Below, piece after piece: positions 35,146 through 44,042 of a stretch of 64,000 nt of DNA. A model generated the notes under the pieces. It was not told where the DNA came from. It did no database searches and was given only the letters and a program-made list of their open reading frames with translations. How positions within the stretch are numbered: the stretch's first letter is position 1; the number at the start of each line of letters is the position of its first letter. The translations under genes were made by a program, and so were the position numbers. The stretch comes from PFL42 sp963789825 (GTDB lineage: Bacteria > Chloroflexota > Anaerolineae > Anaerolineales > E44-bin32): positions 1-64,000 of the forward strand of contig CAWBME010000003.1 in NCBI GenBank assembly GCA_963789825.1, given 5' to 3'.

Positions 35146-35983
35146 CTATGCCCTGGTTGCGTCCGCAGGGGCGCCATCCGCAGCGTGGCGGCGCAACCAC
35201 TGGCAGGCGAAGTCGACGCACGCCGGCTGGGAGAAGAGCCGGGCGGCCGCCGAGCCGACCCGGCCGAGGCGCACGTGGCCGGCGGCCTGCAGCGCCTCGC
35301 CGATCTCCACGAAGTTGTCGGTCGAGTAGTCGATCTCGGTGATCGTCACCAGTTGGCGGCCGTGCGGGCCGAGGATAGGAACCTTCTGCGTGAGGCGGCC
35401 GACGATACGCGGCGCCCGGTGCTCGGCAAGGTGGAACGAGGTGTTGCTGTCGAAGCCGACACCGAGCAGCAGCACGTGTGCATCGAGTTCGTGCAGCCGC
35501 GCCAGCGGCGAAGTCTCGCCCAGCCCGTCGTCCAGGCCGTGATCTGCGGTCACCCGGTCGGCGTGCCTTCCCCAGGCGCAAAACGAGTTCGAGCGGATGC
35601 CGGCTGCGCAGCACGCCGGGCCAGCTGCGGAAGCTCTCGGCGATGGCGCCCATGCCGCGCGTCGGGGCTGTCTCCGGCTCAAAGGCCGGCATGCTGGCGT
35701 GGATCACCTCCACCCAGGACCGGGGGACCGGCGGGTGCTCCCAGTAGGTGGGATCGGAGTAGCCGGTGAAGGCCGGCATCACCAGTGTGCCCTGCGGGGT
35801 CAGCACGTCCATCAAGGCCTGGATGACCGCAACCGGCCCGCCGCTCACCCAGCCCAGCGACGACTGCGACGAATGCACCAGCAGCGTCATCGTGGGGATG
35901 ACGCCCAGGGCGCGCAGATCGGCCGCCAGACTGGAGCGGGTCCGGGGCTCGGGGGTGGCCTGGATGATCTGCTCTTCGCGCAT
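35146..35983 (-). CDS. AAC(3)-family N-acetyltransferase (one frame break)
   Basis: About 278 residues, resembling aminoglycoside 3-N-acetyltransferases, which also include chromosomal enzymes of unknown substrate. Family wording: LLVHSSQSSLGWVSGGP near residue 37, VMPAFTGYSDPTYWEHPPVP, MGAIAESFRSWPGVLRSRHPL and, after the break near 35575, LLLGVGFDSNTSFHLAEHRA. One extra base after RHPL breaks the frame; the repaired text reads SFCAWGRHADRV. No resistance genes are nearby, so a housekeeping acetyltransferase is as likely as antibiotic resistance. Confidence 0.8.
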
Positions 35984-36203
35984 CGGGGAGCACTCCGTTG
36001 GGCCCAACGGACTCCTGGCCGGGCAAGAACCCGCCATCCGGTTCGTCGGGCCGGGCAGCCTCGAAGCAATTCTCGCACAGGATGGCGGACCTGGAGGGCA
36101 GCCCGGCGGCTCGCCGAGCGGCAGGCCTTCACCGGGCCATCGGGCTGCGAGGGTCACCGGGTTCCCATCGGCCGCAGGCCTGCCGGGCGCGGCGGAGGTC
36201 GCC

Positions 36204-37040
36204 TCAGATCGGAACCGCCGTGCCTGTGACGATGATCCCACCTTGCTTGGGGATCTCGACGGTCAGCAGGCTAGGTCGCCCCATCGCCTCGCCCTGGCGA
36301 ATGGTGAGCACGACCGGAGCCTGGATCAACCCGGCCTGACGCAGGTAGCCGCCAAGTGCGGCGGCCGCAGCCCCGGTTGCAGGGTCCTCGACGACGCCTC
36401 CAACCGGAAACGGATTGCGGGCATGGAAGACGCTTTGGCTCTCCCGCCACACGAGTTGCAGCGTCGTGAGGTCGTGGGCCAGCATGATGGCCTTCAACCG
36501 GTCGAAGTCGTAGTCCAACGTGGCGAGTTGCTGGGCGCGGGTAACCGCCAGGACAAGGTGCCATGCGCCGGCGTAGGCCTTGGCCGGCGGGATCGATGGA
36601 TCGAGCTCCGCCTCATCCCATCCGAGCGTTGCGAGCGCATCCGTCAGCAGGGACCTGTCCGCCGGCGCAAACCTGGGCTCTACCGAGGTGAGCGACGCCA
36701 GACGCTGGCCGCTGCGCTGCCGAACCGACACCGGCACTTCTCCGACGGCTGTTGTCAGGCGATAGACGCCCTCGCCTCCCGCCTCGGCCAGCACGATCCC
36801 GGCCGCAATCGTGGCGTGACCGCAGAAGGGGACTTCGGCGACCGGGCTGTAGTAGCGAACGACGCGCTCGGAGCCCGAGGCGGGCGCAAGGAAGGCGGTC
36901 TCCGAGAAGCCCACCTCGGCCGCGATGCGTTGCATCGTGGAAGGATCGGGGAGTTCGTCGCCGATCCACACGCCAGCCGGATTCCCCCCTTCGGGGGTAT
37001 CGGTGAATGCAGCCAGCTTGAAGAGCCGACCCGACGTCAT
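36204..37040 (-). CDS. PhzF-family isomerase/epimerase
   Basis: 278 residues with a duplicated diaminopimelate-epimerase-like fold. The catalytic Glu47 is in GFSETAF, and the conserved PFCGHAT loop and the second-half VEDPATGAAAAALGGYL match PhzF proteins. These isomerise or epimerise small acids; the phenazine role of the name-giving enzyme is unlikely here because no other phz genes are near. Start at 37040 is chosen because the family N-terminus (RLFKLAAFTDTPEGGNPAGV) follows directly. Confidence 0.88.
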   Translation of the reverse strand: MTSGRLFKLAAFTDTPEGGNPAGVWIGDELPDPSTMQRIAAEVGFSETAFLAPASGSERVVRYYSPVAEVPFCGHATIAAGIVLAEAGGEGVYRLTTAVGEVPVSVRQRSGQRLASLTSVEPRFAPADRSLLTDALATLGWDEAELDPSIPPAKAYAGAWHLVLAVTRAQQLATLDYDFDRLKAIMLAHDLTTLQLVWRESQSVFHARNPFPVGGVVEDPATGAAAAALGGYLRQAGLIQAPVVLTIRQGEAMGRPSLLTVEIPKQGGIIVTGTAVPI

Positions 37041-37115
37041 CTGGGAATCGTCTCCTTGCAGAGGGGTTGCCGTCCGCGTCGACACCTGGCGTGCCGGTGA
37101 GGCGCAGTGAGCGGG

Positions 37116-37718
37116 TCAACAGCGCCGTCGTCGGCGCGGCAGGAGCAGCAGTCCGAGCAGCACGGCCGTGGCCACCGGCCACACCCAGGCCAGGTCCCCC
37201 GGGCCGCCCGGGCCGGTCAGGGCATGCGTGCGCCGGATGCGGATCAGCCGATACGGCCGGGAAGCGGCGTCGAGCGCCTCCTCGGTCATGCCCGCTGGAT
37301 CCAGGCCGGCAACTCGGGCGGCAAACCCGCTGGCGATCAGCACCTGGCGCAGCAGCGGCAACCGGTCGGGCGAGTCGGAGACGTCCTCGGCCATGCCCGC
37401 CCACCAGCCATGCGGAAGCCAGATTTCGACCTGCGGGTTGACCAGCAGATTGCGGTACCAATCGGCGACCTGGCCGAAGCCGGCGGTGCAGTACACGTCG
37501 CCGTCGACGATGGCGTAGTTGACCGGCGTGCGGCGGGTGCGGCCGGTCTTGCGGCCAACGTGCACCAGCACCATGATCTGGCCGCTGAGCTCGCGCTGGT
37601 TGGCATAGGGTCCGAGGCCCAGGCGCCAGTGAAGCAACATGTACCGGTTCAGCCAGCGGAAGGCGCCCCGCAGCTGCTGTTCGCGCGGAGTGAGTGCGGT
37701 TGACATCGCAGCCTCCAA
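37116..37718 (-). CDS. deazaflavin-dependent (F420-type) oxidoreductase with C-terminal helix
   Basis: About 200 residues of the DDN/nitroreductase family of split beta-barrel proteins. The family core is clear: VLVHVGRKTGRTRRTPVNY, then CTAGFGQVADWYRNLLVNPQVEIW. These usually bind F420, which points to F420 synthesis in the host. The last ~25 residues (WVWPVATAVLLGLLLLP followed by Arg-rich RRRRR) form a membrane helix that most relatives lack. An internal ATG at 37706 is an alternative start. Confidence 0.8.
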   Translation of the reverse strand: MEAAMSTALTPREQQLRGAFRWLNRYMLLHWRLGLGPYANQRELSGQIMVLVHVGRKTGRTRRTPVNYAIVDGDVYCTAGFGQVADWYRNLLVNPQVEIWLPHGWWAGMAEDVSDSPDRLPLLRQVLIASGFAARVAGLDPAGMTEEALDAASRPYRLIRIRRTHALTGPGGPGDLAWVWPVATAVLLGLLLLPRRRRRC

Positions 37719-37754
37719 AACGAGGTGGGCCCGGTGGCCTGAGGCGGCAGGCCC

Positions 37755-38793
37755 TCAGCCGCCGGGTGGACGGTGGGGATCGATCTGGTCGAACGTGCCG
37801 CCGGAGATCACCTCGCGCACCCCTTCGGAAGCCAGAAACTCGTGCGGGAAGCCGAGTTCGATGCGGCTGGCTTCGTCCAGGCGACCGGCGACCTCCGCAG
37901 GCAGCGCATGCTCCAGGCACGCCAGATTGTCGCGCAATTGATCCAGCGTGCGTGCGCCCAGGATCGGCACGATCACGCCGGGCTGCTGCCGAAGCCAGTT
38001 GATGGCGGCCTGGGCAGGCGAGCAGCCGATCGAACTCGGCGGCCTCGGCCACTGCCGCGGCGATCTTCATCGACCGTTCGTGCAGAATGCCCCACTGCGC
38101 CGCTCGCCCTGAGCCAGGCGCCTCCGGCTGGCCGTACTTCCCGCTCAGGATGCCGCGACCCAGGATCGCCCAGGGAGTGACCGCAAGGTCGAGGGCACGC
38201 GCCATCGGCAGTAGATCGCGCTCGGGCGTGCGCTGGATCAGGCTGTACTCGATCTGCAGAGCGACGAAGGGTGTCCAGCCGCGCAGCATCGCCAGTGTGT
38301 TCGCCTGGGCCACAACCCAGGCGGGCGTATCGGACACGCCGACATACAGCACCTTGCCGCCGCGCACCAGATCGTCCAGGGCGCGCATCACTTCCTCCAC
38401 CGGGGTCAGGCCGTCCCAGGCGTGCATCCAGAGCAGATCGATGCGCTCCGTGTTCAAGCGCCGCAGGCTGCCCTCGACCGAGCGGACCAGGTTCTTGCGA
38501 TGATTGCCGGCGAAGTTGGGGTCGCCCTTGCGGTCGAACAGCGTGTACTTCGTGGCGAGCACGAAGTGATCGCGATCGGCGGCGATGAACTCGCCGACGA
38601 GGGCCTCGCTCTGCCCATCGGTGTAGCGATTGGCGGTGTCGATGAAGTTGCCCCCGGCCGAGGCGTAGGCGTCGAACATCTGCCGGCACTCCGGCTGGCC
38701 GGCGCCCCAGCCCCAGGCCTCACCGAAGGTCATCGTGCCGAGACAGAGCTCGCTGACTCGCAAACCGCTGCGTCCAAGGATCTTGTAGCGCAT
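37755..38793 (-). CDS. aldo/keto reductase (one frame break)
   Basis: About 345 residues, an (alpha/beta)8 NADPH-dependent reductase. The N-terminus MRYKILGRSGLRVSELCLGTMTFG and FIDTANRYTDGQSE (with catalytic Asp and Tyr), the Lys in ATKYTLF and the His in LLWMHAWDG complete the catalytic tetrad. A break near 38020 (an extra ATCG or single base) interrupts it before PAQAAINWLRQQPGVIVPILGARTLDQLRDNL. It is separated by about 40 bp from the deazaflavin oxidoreductase and is probably an independent reductase of ketones. Confidence 0.88.
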
Positions 38794-38858
38794 CTCACTC
38801 CCTCAGTTGGCTGGATACCCGTGCAAGGACGGAATGGGCAGGCGACAAGTGCGCTGGG

Positions 38859-39566
38859 CTACCAAGGAATGCGCCGGCGGTCTCGAAAGAACCCGCCGCT
38901 CGAACCGCGGGCGGGGAGTGTCGCCAGCCAGACGATCGTATCGGCGCCCTCGGCCGGGGTGCGCGGCGCTTCGGGCCCACCCATCTGGGTGTGCACCCAG
39001 CCCGGGCAGGCGGCGTTGACCTTGATGTCTCCGCCGCGCAGTTCGTCGGCCAGGATGCAGGTCAGGGCGTTCAAAGCGGCCTTGGAGATGCTGTAGGCGG
39101 GCGCGCCTGCACCCATTTCGCTCAGCGCGCCATAGCCGGAAGAGACGTTCACGATGCGTCCGTACTGCTGCCGGCGCATCAGCGGTGCGAAGGCGCGGCA
39201 CAGCCTGAGCGGTCCGTAGAAGTTGGTCTCCATCGTCAGGCGGAAGTCCGTCAGATCGAGATCGAGAATGCTGGCCTGCTCGTCGAGGTAGATCCCGGCG
39301 TTGTTGACCAGCACGTCCAGGCGTCCGCAGGTCGACTGAACGAACTCGAGCGCTGCCTCGATCTGCTCTGGCCGGGTGACGTCGAGGGTGCGCTGGATCA
39401 AGGTCAGCCCTTCCCGCGCCAGCGACTCGACGGCGGCAGCCCCCTGATCTGGATCGCGGCTGCCCAGGATCACGTGCAGGCCGCGGGCAGCGAGTTGACG
39501 GCAGGTCTCCAGGCCGATGCCTCGGTTGCCGCCCGTGACCAGGGCGAAACGTTCGGCCGCCGTCAC
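38859..39566 (-). CDS. short-chain dehydrogenase/reductase
   Basis: 235 residues with a Rossmann fold. TGGNRGIGLE binds NAD(P), NNAGIY marks the family, and catalytic Ser, Tyr and Lys lie in NVSSGYG and AYSISKAALN. The GTG at 39566 overlaps the stop of the DUF3052 gene as GTGA, so the two are coupled. Classic SDR length; substrate unknown. Confidence 0.9.
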   Translation of the reverse strand: MTAAERFALVTGGNRGIGLETCRQLAARGLHVILGSRDPDQGAAAVESLAREGLTLIQRTLDVTRPEQIEAALEFVQSTCGRLDVLVNNAGIYLDEQASILDLDLTDFRLTMETNFYGPLRLCRAFAPLMRRQQYGRIVNVSSGYGALSEMGAGAPAYSISKAALNALTCILADELRGGDIKVNAACPGWVHTQMGGPEAPRTPAEGADTIVWLATLPARGSSGGFFRDRRRIPW

Positions 39567-39950
39567 GCGACAACCTTGAGCCGCACGGCGGACCAATCCG
39601 AATCCACCGCCACCTGGGCCACCGCCTGCAGGCCAAAGCGCAGGGCGATGGAGATGATCACGTCGCGGTTGACATCCGACGCCAGGGGTGAGCCACCTTT
39701 GGCGTACGTGACCCACAACAAACCGCCTGGCGCGAGCCGACGCTTGGCGGCCGGCAAGCCTTGCTCCAGCTCCTTGCGGGAGCGGGTGAAGAGCTGGACC
39801 CAATCGGCCTCTCCCGTGGATGACCGCAGCCAGACTGGCGCCCTTCGGCAAGGGGCCGAGCACGGCGGCGTAGCCGGGCGGTGCGGCGAGCAACACGAGG
39901 CGGTACCCCTCGCGCAGGTACATCTTCTCGGCCAGCGACTTCTGCGCCAT
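39563..39950 (-). CDS. DUF3052-family protein (one frame break)
   Basis: About 128 residues. MAQKSLAEKMYLREGYRLVLLAAPPGY and GPLPKGASL are followed, after an indel near 39820, by EADWVQLFTRSRKELEQGLPAAKRRLAPGGLLWVTYAKG and QVAVDSDWSAVRLKVV, which is the complete DUF3052 pattern. Start at 39950. The family is of unknown function and is common in actinobacteria and Chloroflexota. It is coupled to the SDR gene. Confidence 0.8.
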
Positions 39951-39967
39951 GACGGTTCTCCCGGGGG

Positions 39968-40733
39968 TCATCCTGCCCGGCGTGGTGCCCGACTTGTCCG
40001 GGCGAGCATGCGCTGAGTCCAGGCCGGATCCGCCCGACGCAGGCGGTTCTTGCTCAGGTTCTGGCGCACGACCCAGCCGATGTCAGGGTCGTCGCAGGCG
40101 GCCCAGCGCTCGAATCGCTCCCGACCGAGCTCGAGGTCGGCGGCGAGGGCCACGCTCCAGGCGTAGCCCAGCGCCTGGCGCAGGACGCGGAACGGCTCGC
40201 TCTTGCGGTCGGCCTGGCGCGGAAGGTGGCGGGTGGCTCGGTCGAGCAGAGCGAAGACGGCGTTGGTTGTGCGGCGGCGGGTGAGCAGGCGTGGTTCGCA
40301 CACGGCGGCCACGGCCGCCCGCTGTTCGAGCAACGAGCCGCGGATCCAGCTGCGCATCTCGCGCAGGAGTGCGGAGGTGTCAACGTCCCCCCACGACTGC
40401 AGGGCCATGGCCACGGCCTCGCGGACGCGCCAGCGCGGGTCATTGGCCAGGCGGCGCAGGCTCGGCAGCAGGCTGAGGTCTCCTTCGGCCAGCAAGCGGC
40501 CATAGCCGAGAGTCCCACACACGACCAGGAAGACGCCGGGGGTGTTCTCGGGGGCCTGATCCGGCGTGAGCCTGAGGTAGCGGTCGAAGCGCCTGCGGTC
40601 GCCCTCGGCGGCGGCGGCCGCAGCCAGCTCCAGGTTGCCGCGCGGCCCGGGCAGCCCGCTGTGGGTGCGCAGGTAGGCATCGAAGTCGCGCCTCCGACTG
40701 CAGCGCGCGGCGGTATTCGTCGACCCGGCTCAC
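39968..40733 (-). CDS. HEAT-repeat (DNA-alkylation-repair-like) protein (one frame break)
   Basis: About 254 residues. Alpha-helical HEAT-like units are visible (SLLPSLRRLANDPRWRVREAVAMALQSWGD, then LREMRSWIRGSLLEQRAAVAAVCEP), the pattern found in AlkD-like repair proteins. The GTG at 40733 is followed by SRVDEYRRALQSE; an indel near 40693 breaks the frame before DFDAYLRTHSG. Whether the cationic groove residues are present cannot be judged. The C-terminus ends about 17 bp before the DUF3052 start. Confidence 0.6.
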
Positions 40734-40809
40734 GCCGGGCAGTGTACCAGAAGCGTCCGGGCGCGGATGGTAAGATGGCGCGGCACGCGTGTGCTGCGCG
40801 GAGGCAACC

Positions 40810-41472
40810 ATGATGGACTTCGGCCAAGCCTTCACCTTTCCCTTTCAGGACGACCGCTGGCTGGTGAAGCTGGTAGTGGTTGGCCTGATTCTGCTGATCC
40901 CGGTCGTTGGGGCGGTGTTTATCACCGGCTGGCTGATCCTGATCGCCCGGCGCGTGATCCGCGGGCAAGCGGAGCCGCTGGTGGGCTTCGAGCCATGGGT
41001 CGAAGCGATTGTGCTCGGCCTCAAGTACCTGGTGGTGTGTCTGGTGTACCTGCTGCCGGCATTCGTCGTCACCCTGGTGGTCTCCCTGCTGGCGGAGACG
41101 ATGCAGTCCTCGTCTCAGCCGAATTTCCTTCTGTTGTGTCTGACCACCTGTCTGGGGATGCTGTTCCTGATCTACTTCGTGGGGCTGATGTACTTCCTGG
41201 TGGCGGCGGCCGGCGTGCTGGCGGACACCGAGCGCCTGGCCGATGCCTTCCAGCTGCGCCGGTTGTGGCGCCACATCCGCAACGCGCCGGCGGCGCACGT
41301 GCTGGCGCTGTTGGGCGTATTTGTGGCCTCCCTGGCGGCTTCGCTCGGCCTGGTCGTGTGCCTGGTCGGCGGGGCTTTCACCACGGCGTATGCGGTGGCG
41401 GTTCAGGGACACCTGTACGGCCAGGCTTACAAGGCTGGGCTGCAGGCGCCGCCCCGGCCACTGCTGGCCTAG
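40810..41472 (+). CDS. DUF4013-like membrane protein
   Basis: 220 residues. Two long hydrophobic stretches after MMDFGQAFTFPFQDDRWLVK (a typical DUF4013 opening) and in the C-terminal half give about four to five helices, with WVEAIVLGLKYL and DTERLADAF in between. The ATG at 40810 has GCGGAGG upstream. Its stop overlaps the convergent LuxR-type gene by four bases. Function unknown. Confidence 0.6.
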   Translation: MMDFGQAFTFPFQDDRWLVKLVVVGLILLIPVVGAVFITGWLILIARRVIRGQAEPLVGFEPWVEAIVLGLKYLVVCLVYLLPAFVVTLVVSLLAETMQSSSQPNFLLLCLTTCLGMLFLIYFVGLMYFLVAAAGVLADTERLADAFQLRRLWRHIRNAPAAHVLALLGVFVASLAASLGLVVCLVGGAFTTAYAVAVQGHLYGQAYKAGLQAPPRPLLA

Positions 41473-42050
41473 CGGCCCAGTCGCCGTTCAGCGTGATGCA
41501 TTCGCCTCACCGGCGTGGCGTCGATCGGGGTCGTTTCCGGGAAGCGCCAGTCGGACCGGCTCCCGGCGGGAGGCAGGCGGAACAGGCCGTGGCTGCCGGG
41601 CGCGCCCTGTCGCTCGGGCTTCGGCGGCAGGCCCAACTCGAGCAACAGCAGGCGCAGCTCGGCCTTGCTGCGCAGGCCGAGGCGCTCCAACACGTTGGCG
41701 ACATGCGTCTTGACCGTCTCGGTCGAGATCACCAGCGTCTCGGCGATCTGGCGGTTGGTGCTGCCATCGGCCGCCAGCCAGGCGACCTCTTGTTGGCGCG
41801 CGGTCAGCCTGGCCAGGGTGCGCTCGCCACGCGCCCGGCGGATCTCCTGCTCCAGGGCGCGCGCCAGCAAGCGCTGGCCCAGCACTTCCGGCGATTGTCC
41901 CTCGGCGAATGCCAGGCTGCGCAGCTGTGAGCACAGGTCTTCGGTGACCTCAATCGACAGCGGATCGACCGCGGCCTGGCGATCGAGGGTAGGGGTGGGC
42001 CGGATAGGCACAGGGCGACGGGGAAGCATGGCCTCTGCATCATATAGCAC
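41469..42050 (-). CDS. LuxR-type helix-turn-helix regulator
   Basis: 193 residues (172 if begun at the ATG at 42029). A LuxR/FixJ HTH is clear: LTARQQEVAWLAADGSTNRQIAETLVISTETVKTHVANVLERLGL. The N-terminal region is short, has no receiver domain and looks like a small helical dimerisation piece; the C-terminal tail is Pro/Arg rich. A palindrome similar to the SOS box overlaps its start, and the divergent lipoprotein gene starts 64 bp away, so it may regulate that gene. Confidence 0.78.
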   Translation of the reverse strand: MLYDAEAMLPRRPVPIRPTPTLDRQAAVDPLSIEVTEDLCSQLRSLAFAEGQSPEVLGQRLLARALEQEIRRARGERTLARLTARQQEVAWLAADGSTNRQIAETLVISTETVKTHVANVLERLGLRSKAELRLLLLELGLPPKPERQGAPGSHGLFRLPPAGSRSDWRFPETTPIDATPVRRMHHAERRLGR

Positions 42051-42060
42051 ATTTGTTCTA
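42045..42060. promoter_or_regulatory. second LexA-like box between LuxR and lipoprotein genes
   Basis: TAGCACATTTGTTCTA differs by one base from a perfect TAGAAC-N4-GTTCTA palindrome, the core of the operator at 30987-31006. It covers the start of the LuxR-type gene and lies about 24 bp upstream of a TACACT that may be the -10 of the lipoprotein gene. It may be a weak operator, or an unrelated site of the LuxR protein. Confidence 0.4.
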
Positions 42061-42113
42061 ATGTCAAACCTATCGGGCAGGGTTACACTGCGCCAAGCCG
42101 GAGAGAGCGAGGC

Positions 42114-42953
42114 ATGACCCGAGTCGCACTGGCCATAGGCCTGGCACTGAGTGTGGCGGCCTGCACACCGCCCACGGTGAGCCTGGTCGTGCCCAGCCCG
42201 TCTCCCGCCGCGTCGGCGGCGACCGTCCTGCCAACGGCCACCGTGCTGCCGACGGCCACTCCCACCGCCCCACCGCCCGCGCCGCCGGACCTGCCCGACG
42301 AGGCCATCGTGATCCTCGAACCCGGGCCGGTCTCCCGCGTGATCAGCCCGCTACGCGTCTCCGGGATCGCCGATCCCGCCTTCGAGCAAACGCTGGTCGT
42401 GCGAGTCGTGCTGGACGACGGGACGCAGGTCGCCCTTCAGCCGCTGATGATCCAAGCCGAGCTCGGACAGCGCGGCCCATTCAGTGTGGACGTCCCCTTC
42501 GTCATCTTCAGCGAGCGCAACGCCTTCATCCAGGTGTTCCAGCAAAGCGCCCGCGACGGCGGAACGCTGCATCTGGCCTCCGTGCCAGTAGTGCTGACGC
42601 CCTTCGGTCCGGCTGAGATTGCCAGCCAGACGGTGCAGCCGGAGCGCATCGCCATCCTGCAGCCGCAAACCGGCGACCTGGTCTCGGAGGGCGTGGCGCG
42701 CGTCGAGGGCATCGGCATCGCTGGTTTCGAACAGACGCTTCTGATTGAGATCCTCGACGCCGAGGGGAACCGCATCGGCGCGCAAGCCGTGATCCTGCAG
42801 GGTGTAGAGTTCGGCGTGCCGGGTCCGTTCGCTGCCGACGTCGCTTACACGGCCGGCGCGGCCGGCCCGGGGCGTATCGTCGTGCGCGACATCAGCCCCG
42901 CCTTCGGCGGGGACGTCCACCTGGCAAGCGTGGAAGTGGAGCTGCAGCCGTGA
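42114..42953 (+). CDS. lipoprotein with two Gmad2-type domains
   Basis: 279 residues. Signal peptide with a clean lipobox (SVAAC, Cys17), Thr/Pro linker (about 25-60), then two repeats of an Ig-like Gmad2 domain: VILEPGPVSRVISPLRVSGIADPAFEQTL and AILQPQTGDLVSEGVARVEGIGIAGFEQTL, each followed by a Gly-rich end (HLASVPVVL; HLASVEVEL). The two halves align closely, showing internal duplication. It should sit on the outer face of the membrane. The role of Gmad2 is known only from spore germination-type proteins; function here is open. Confidence 0.8.
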   Translation: MTRVALAIGLALSVAACTPPTVSLVVPSPSPAASAATVLPTATVLPTATPTAPPPAPPDLPDEAIVILEPGPVSRVISPLRVSGIADPAFEQTLVVRVVLDDGTQVALQPLMIQAELGQRGPFSVDVPFVIFSERNAFIQVFQQSARDGGTLHLASVPVVLTPFGPAEIASQTVQPERIAILQPQTGDLVSEGVARVEGIGIAGFEQTLLIEILDAEGNRIGAQAVILQGVEFGVPGPFAADVAYTAGAAGPGRIVVRDISPAFGGDVHLASVEVELQP

Positions 42954-43049
42954 TCGGGCTGGCATTGGGACAACGGCGATAAGAGCGCGACAGAACCCGC
43001 CTGGCTGCGGTAGCATAGGCAGAGACGGACGACTCGCCCGGCCCGAAGT

Positions 43050-44012
43050 ATGAGCGACCCAGGAAGATCGAATCCCAGTCCGCGCGACGCGGCCCGGAGC
43101 ACACGCCTGCTGGCCGGGGCGGTCTTGATTCCTGCGGTGCCGATGCTCTGCCTGTCGGTGGCTGCGCTGGCCCTGTTCTACGCTTCCCCGGGCCGCCTCG
43201 ACCGTGTGCTGGCGATGCTCCCCGGCGACCAGTTCCTGCGTCTGGCGCTGTTCTTCGCGCCGGCGACCCTCTTCGCCATTGTGGTCATGGCGTTGCTGTA
43301 CGCTCTCGAGCCGGCGCGACCGGCGCCGGCGGCGGTGACCCAACCGCTGCCCTCGCCGCGGCGGCCCGCCCGGAGACCCAGGCAGCTGTCGGCGCTGGTC
43401 ACCGGCACCATCGTGGCACTGCTGCTGTCGGTGGCGCTGCTGCTCCTTTCGTTTGTCGCACCGGGCAGATTCGGGCTGCTGATCGAGCCGCTGCCGGGTG
43501 ATCGCTATCTGCGACCGCTGCTGCGCCTGGCGCCGTTTGTATTCTCGGCGGCGCTGGTGCTCTTGGCTTCGCTGGCTGCACGTCGTCCTGGCCGGGCAGC
43601 CGAGCGCGCCCAACCCGCGCCAGCCTGGAGTGCGGCAGTGTGGTCGGTGCGGTTGCTGCTGGTCCCCACCATCCCGCTGCTGTTGTTCTCGCTCGGGGCG
43701 CTGGTGCTGTACTATGGTGCGCCGGGCCGGTTTGACACGCTGATGACCACGTTGGGGAGTGAGGCCTTCATCCGCTTGGTGCTGTTCTTTGCGCCGTTCC
43801 TGCTGTTCGCCGTGATCGCCCTGGCTGCGCTGTACCTCGGGCGGCCGGCGCGGCCGGGTGTGGCGGTCGTTCCCGCCGCGCCGGGGAGCAGCGCGGAAGC
43901 CTACGGCGGGCGCTCGATGTGGGGCGTGGCGCTGCTCTCGGCCGGTTTGACGGCCACGGCGATGCTGGGTCTGGCAGGGATCGGTGTGGTGGCCTACTTG
44001 CTGCTGCGGTAG
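43050..44012 (+). CDS. membrane protein with three internal repeats, unknown function
   Basis: 320 residues with about six membrane helices arranged as three copies of a ~100-residue unit: helix, then an APGR(F/L)D loop (YASPGRLDRVLAML, FVAPGRFGLLIEPL, YGAPGRFDTLMTTL), then a second helix that starts RLALFFAP or similar. The unit ends with the charged linker (PSPRRPARRP, RPGRAAERAQ, RPARPGVAV). I do not recognise the family. It lies in the same direction as the Gmad2 lipoprotein (97 bp gap) and the ICMT-like gene (30 bp gap). Confidence 0.6.
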   Translation: MSDPGRSNPSPRDAARSTRLLAGAVLIPAVPMLCLSVAALALFYASPGRLDRVLAMLPGDQFLRLALFFAPATLFAIVVMALLYALEPARPAPAAVTQPLPSPRRPARRPRQLSALVTGTIVALLLSVALLLLSFVAPGRFGLLIEPLPGDRYLRPLLRLAPFVFSAALVLLASLAARRPGRAAERAQPAPAWSAAVWSVRLLLVPTIPLLLFSLGALVLYYGAPGRFDTLMTTLGSEAFIRLVLFFAPFLLFAVIALAALYLGRPARPGVAVVPAAPGSSAEAYGGRSMWGVALLSAGLTATAMLGLAGIGVVAYLLLR

Positions 44013-44042
44013 TCGACCGGTGAGGTGGAAGGGACAAACCCT

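Noticed and set aside
35146..35983. Acquired antibiotic-resistance gene
   Set aside because: The AAC(3)-like gene has the base composition of its neighbours and no mobile element nearby; likely a chromosomal acetyltransferase.
36613..38793. One continuous minus-strand frame joining the aldo/keto reductase to the PhzF region
   Set aside because: Only the first ~250 codons match the reductase; afterwards it reads out of frame through two other genes after the indel near 38020.
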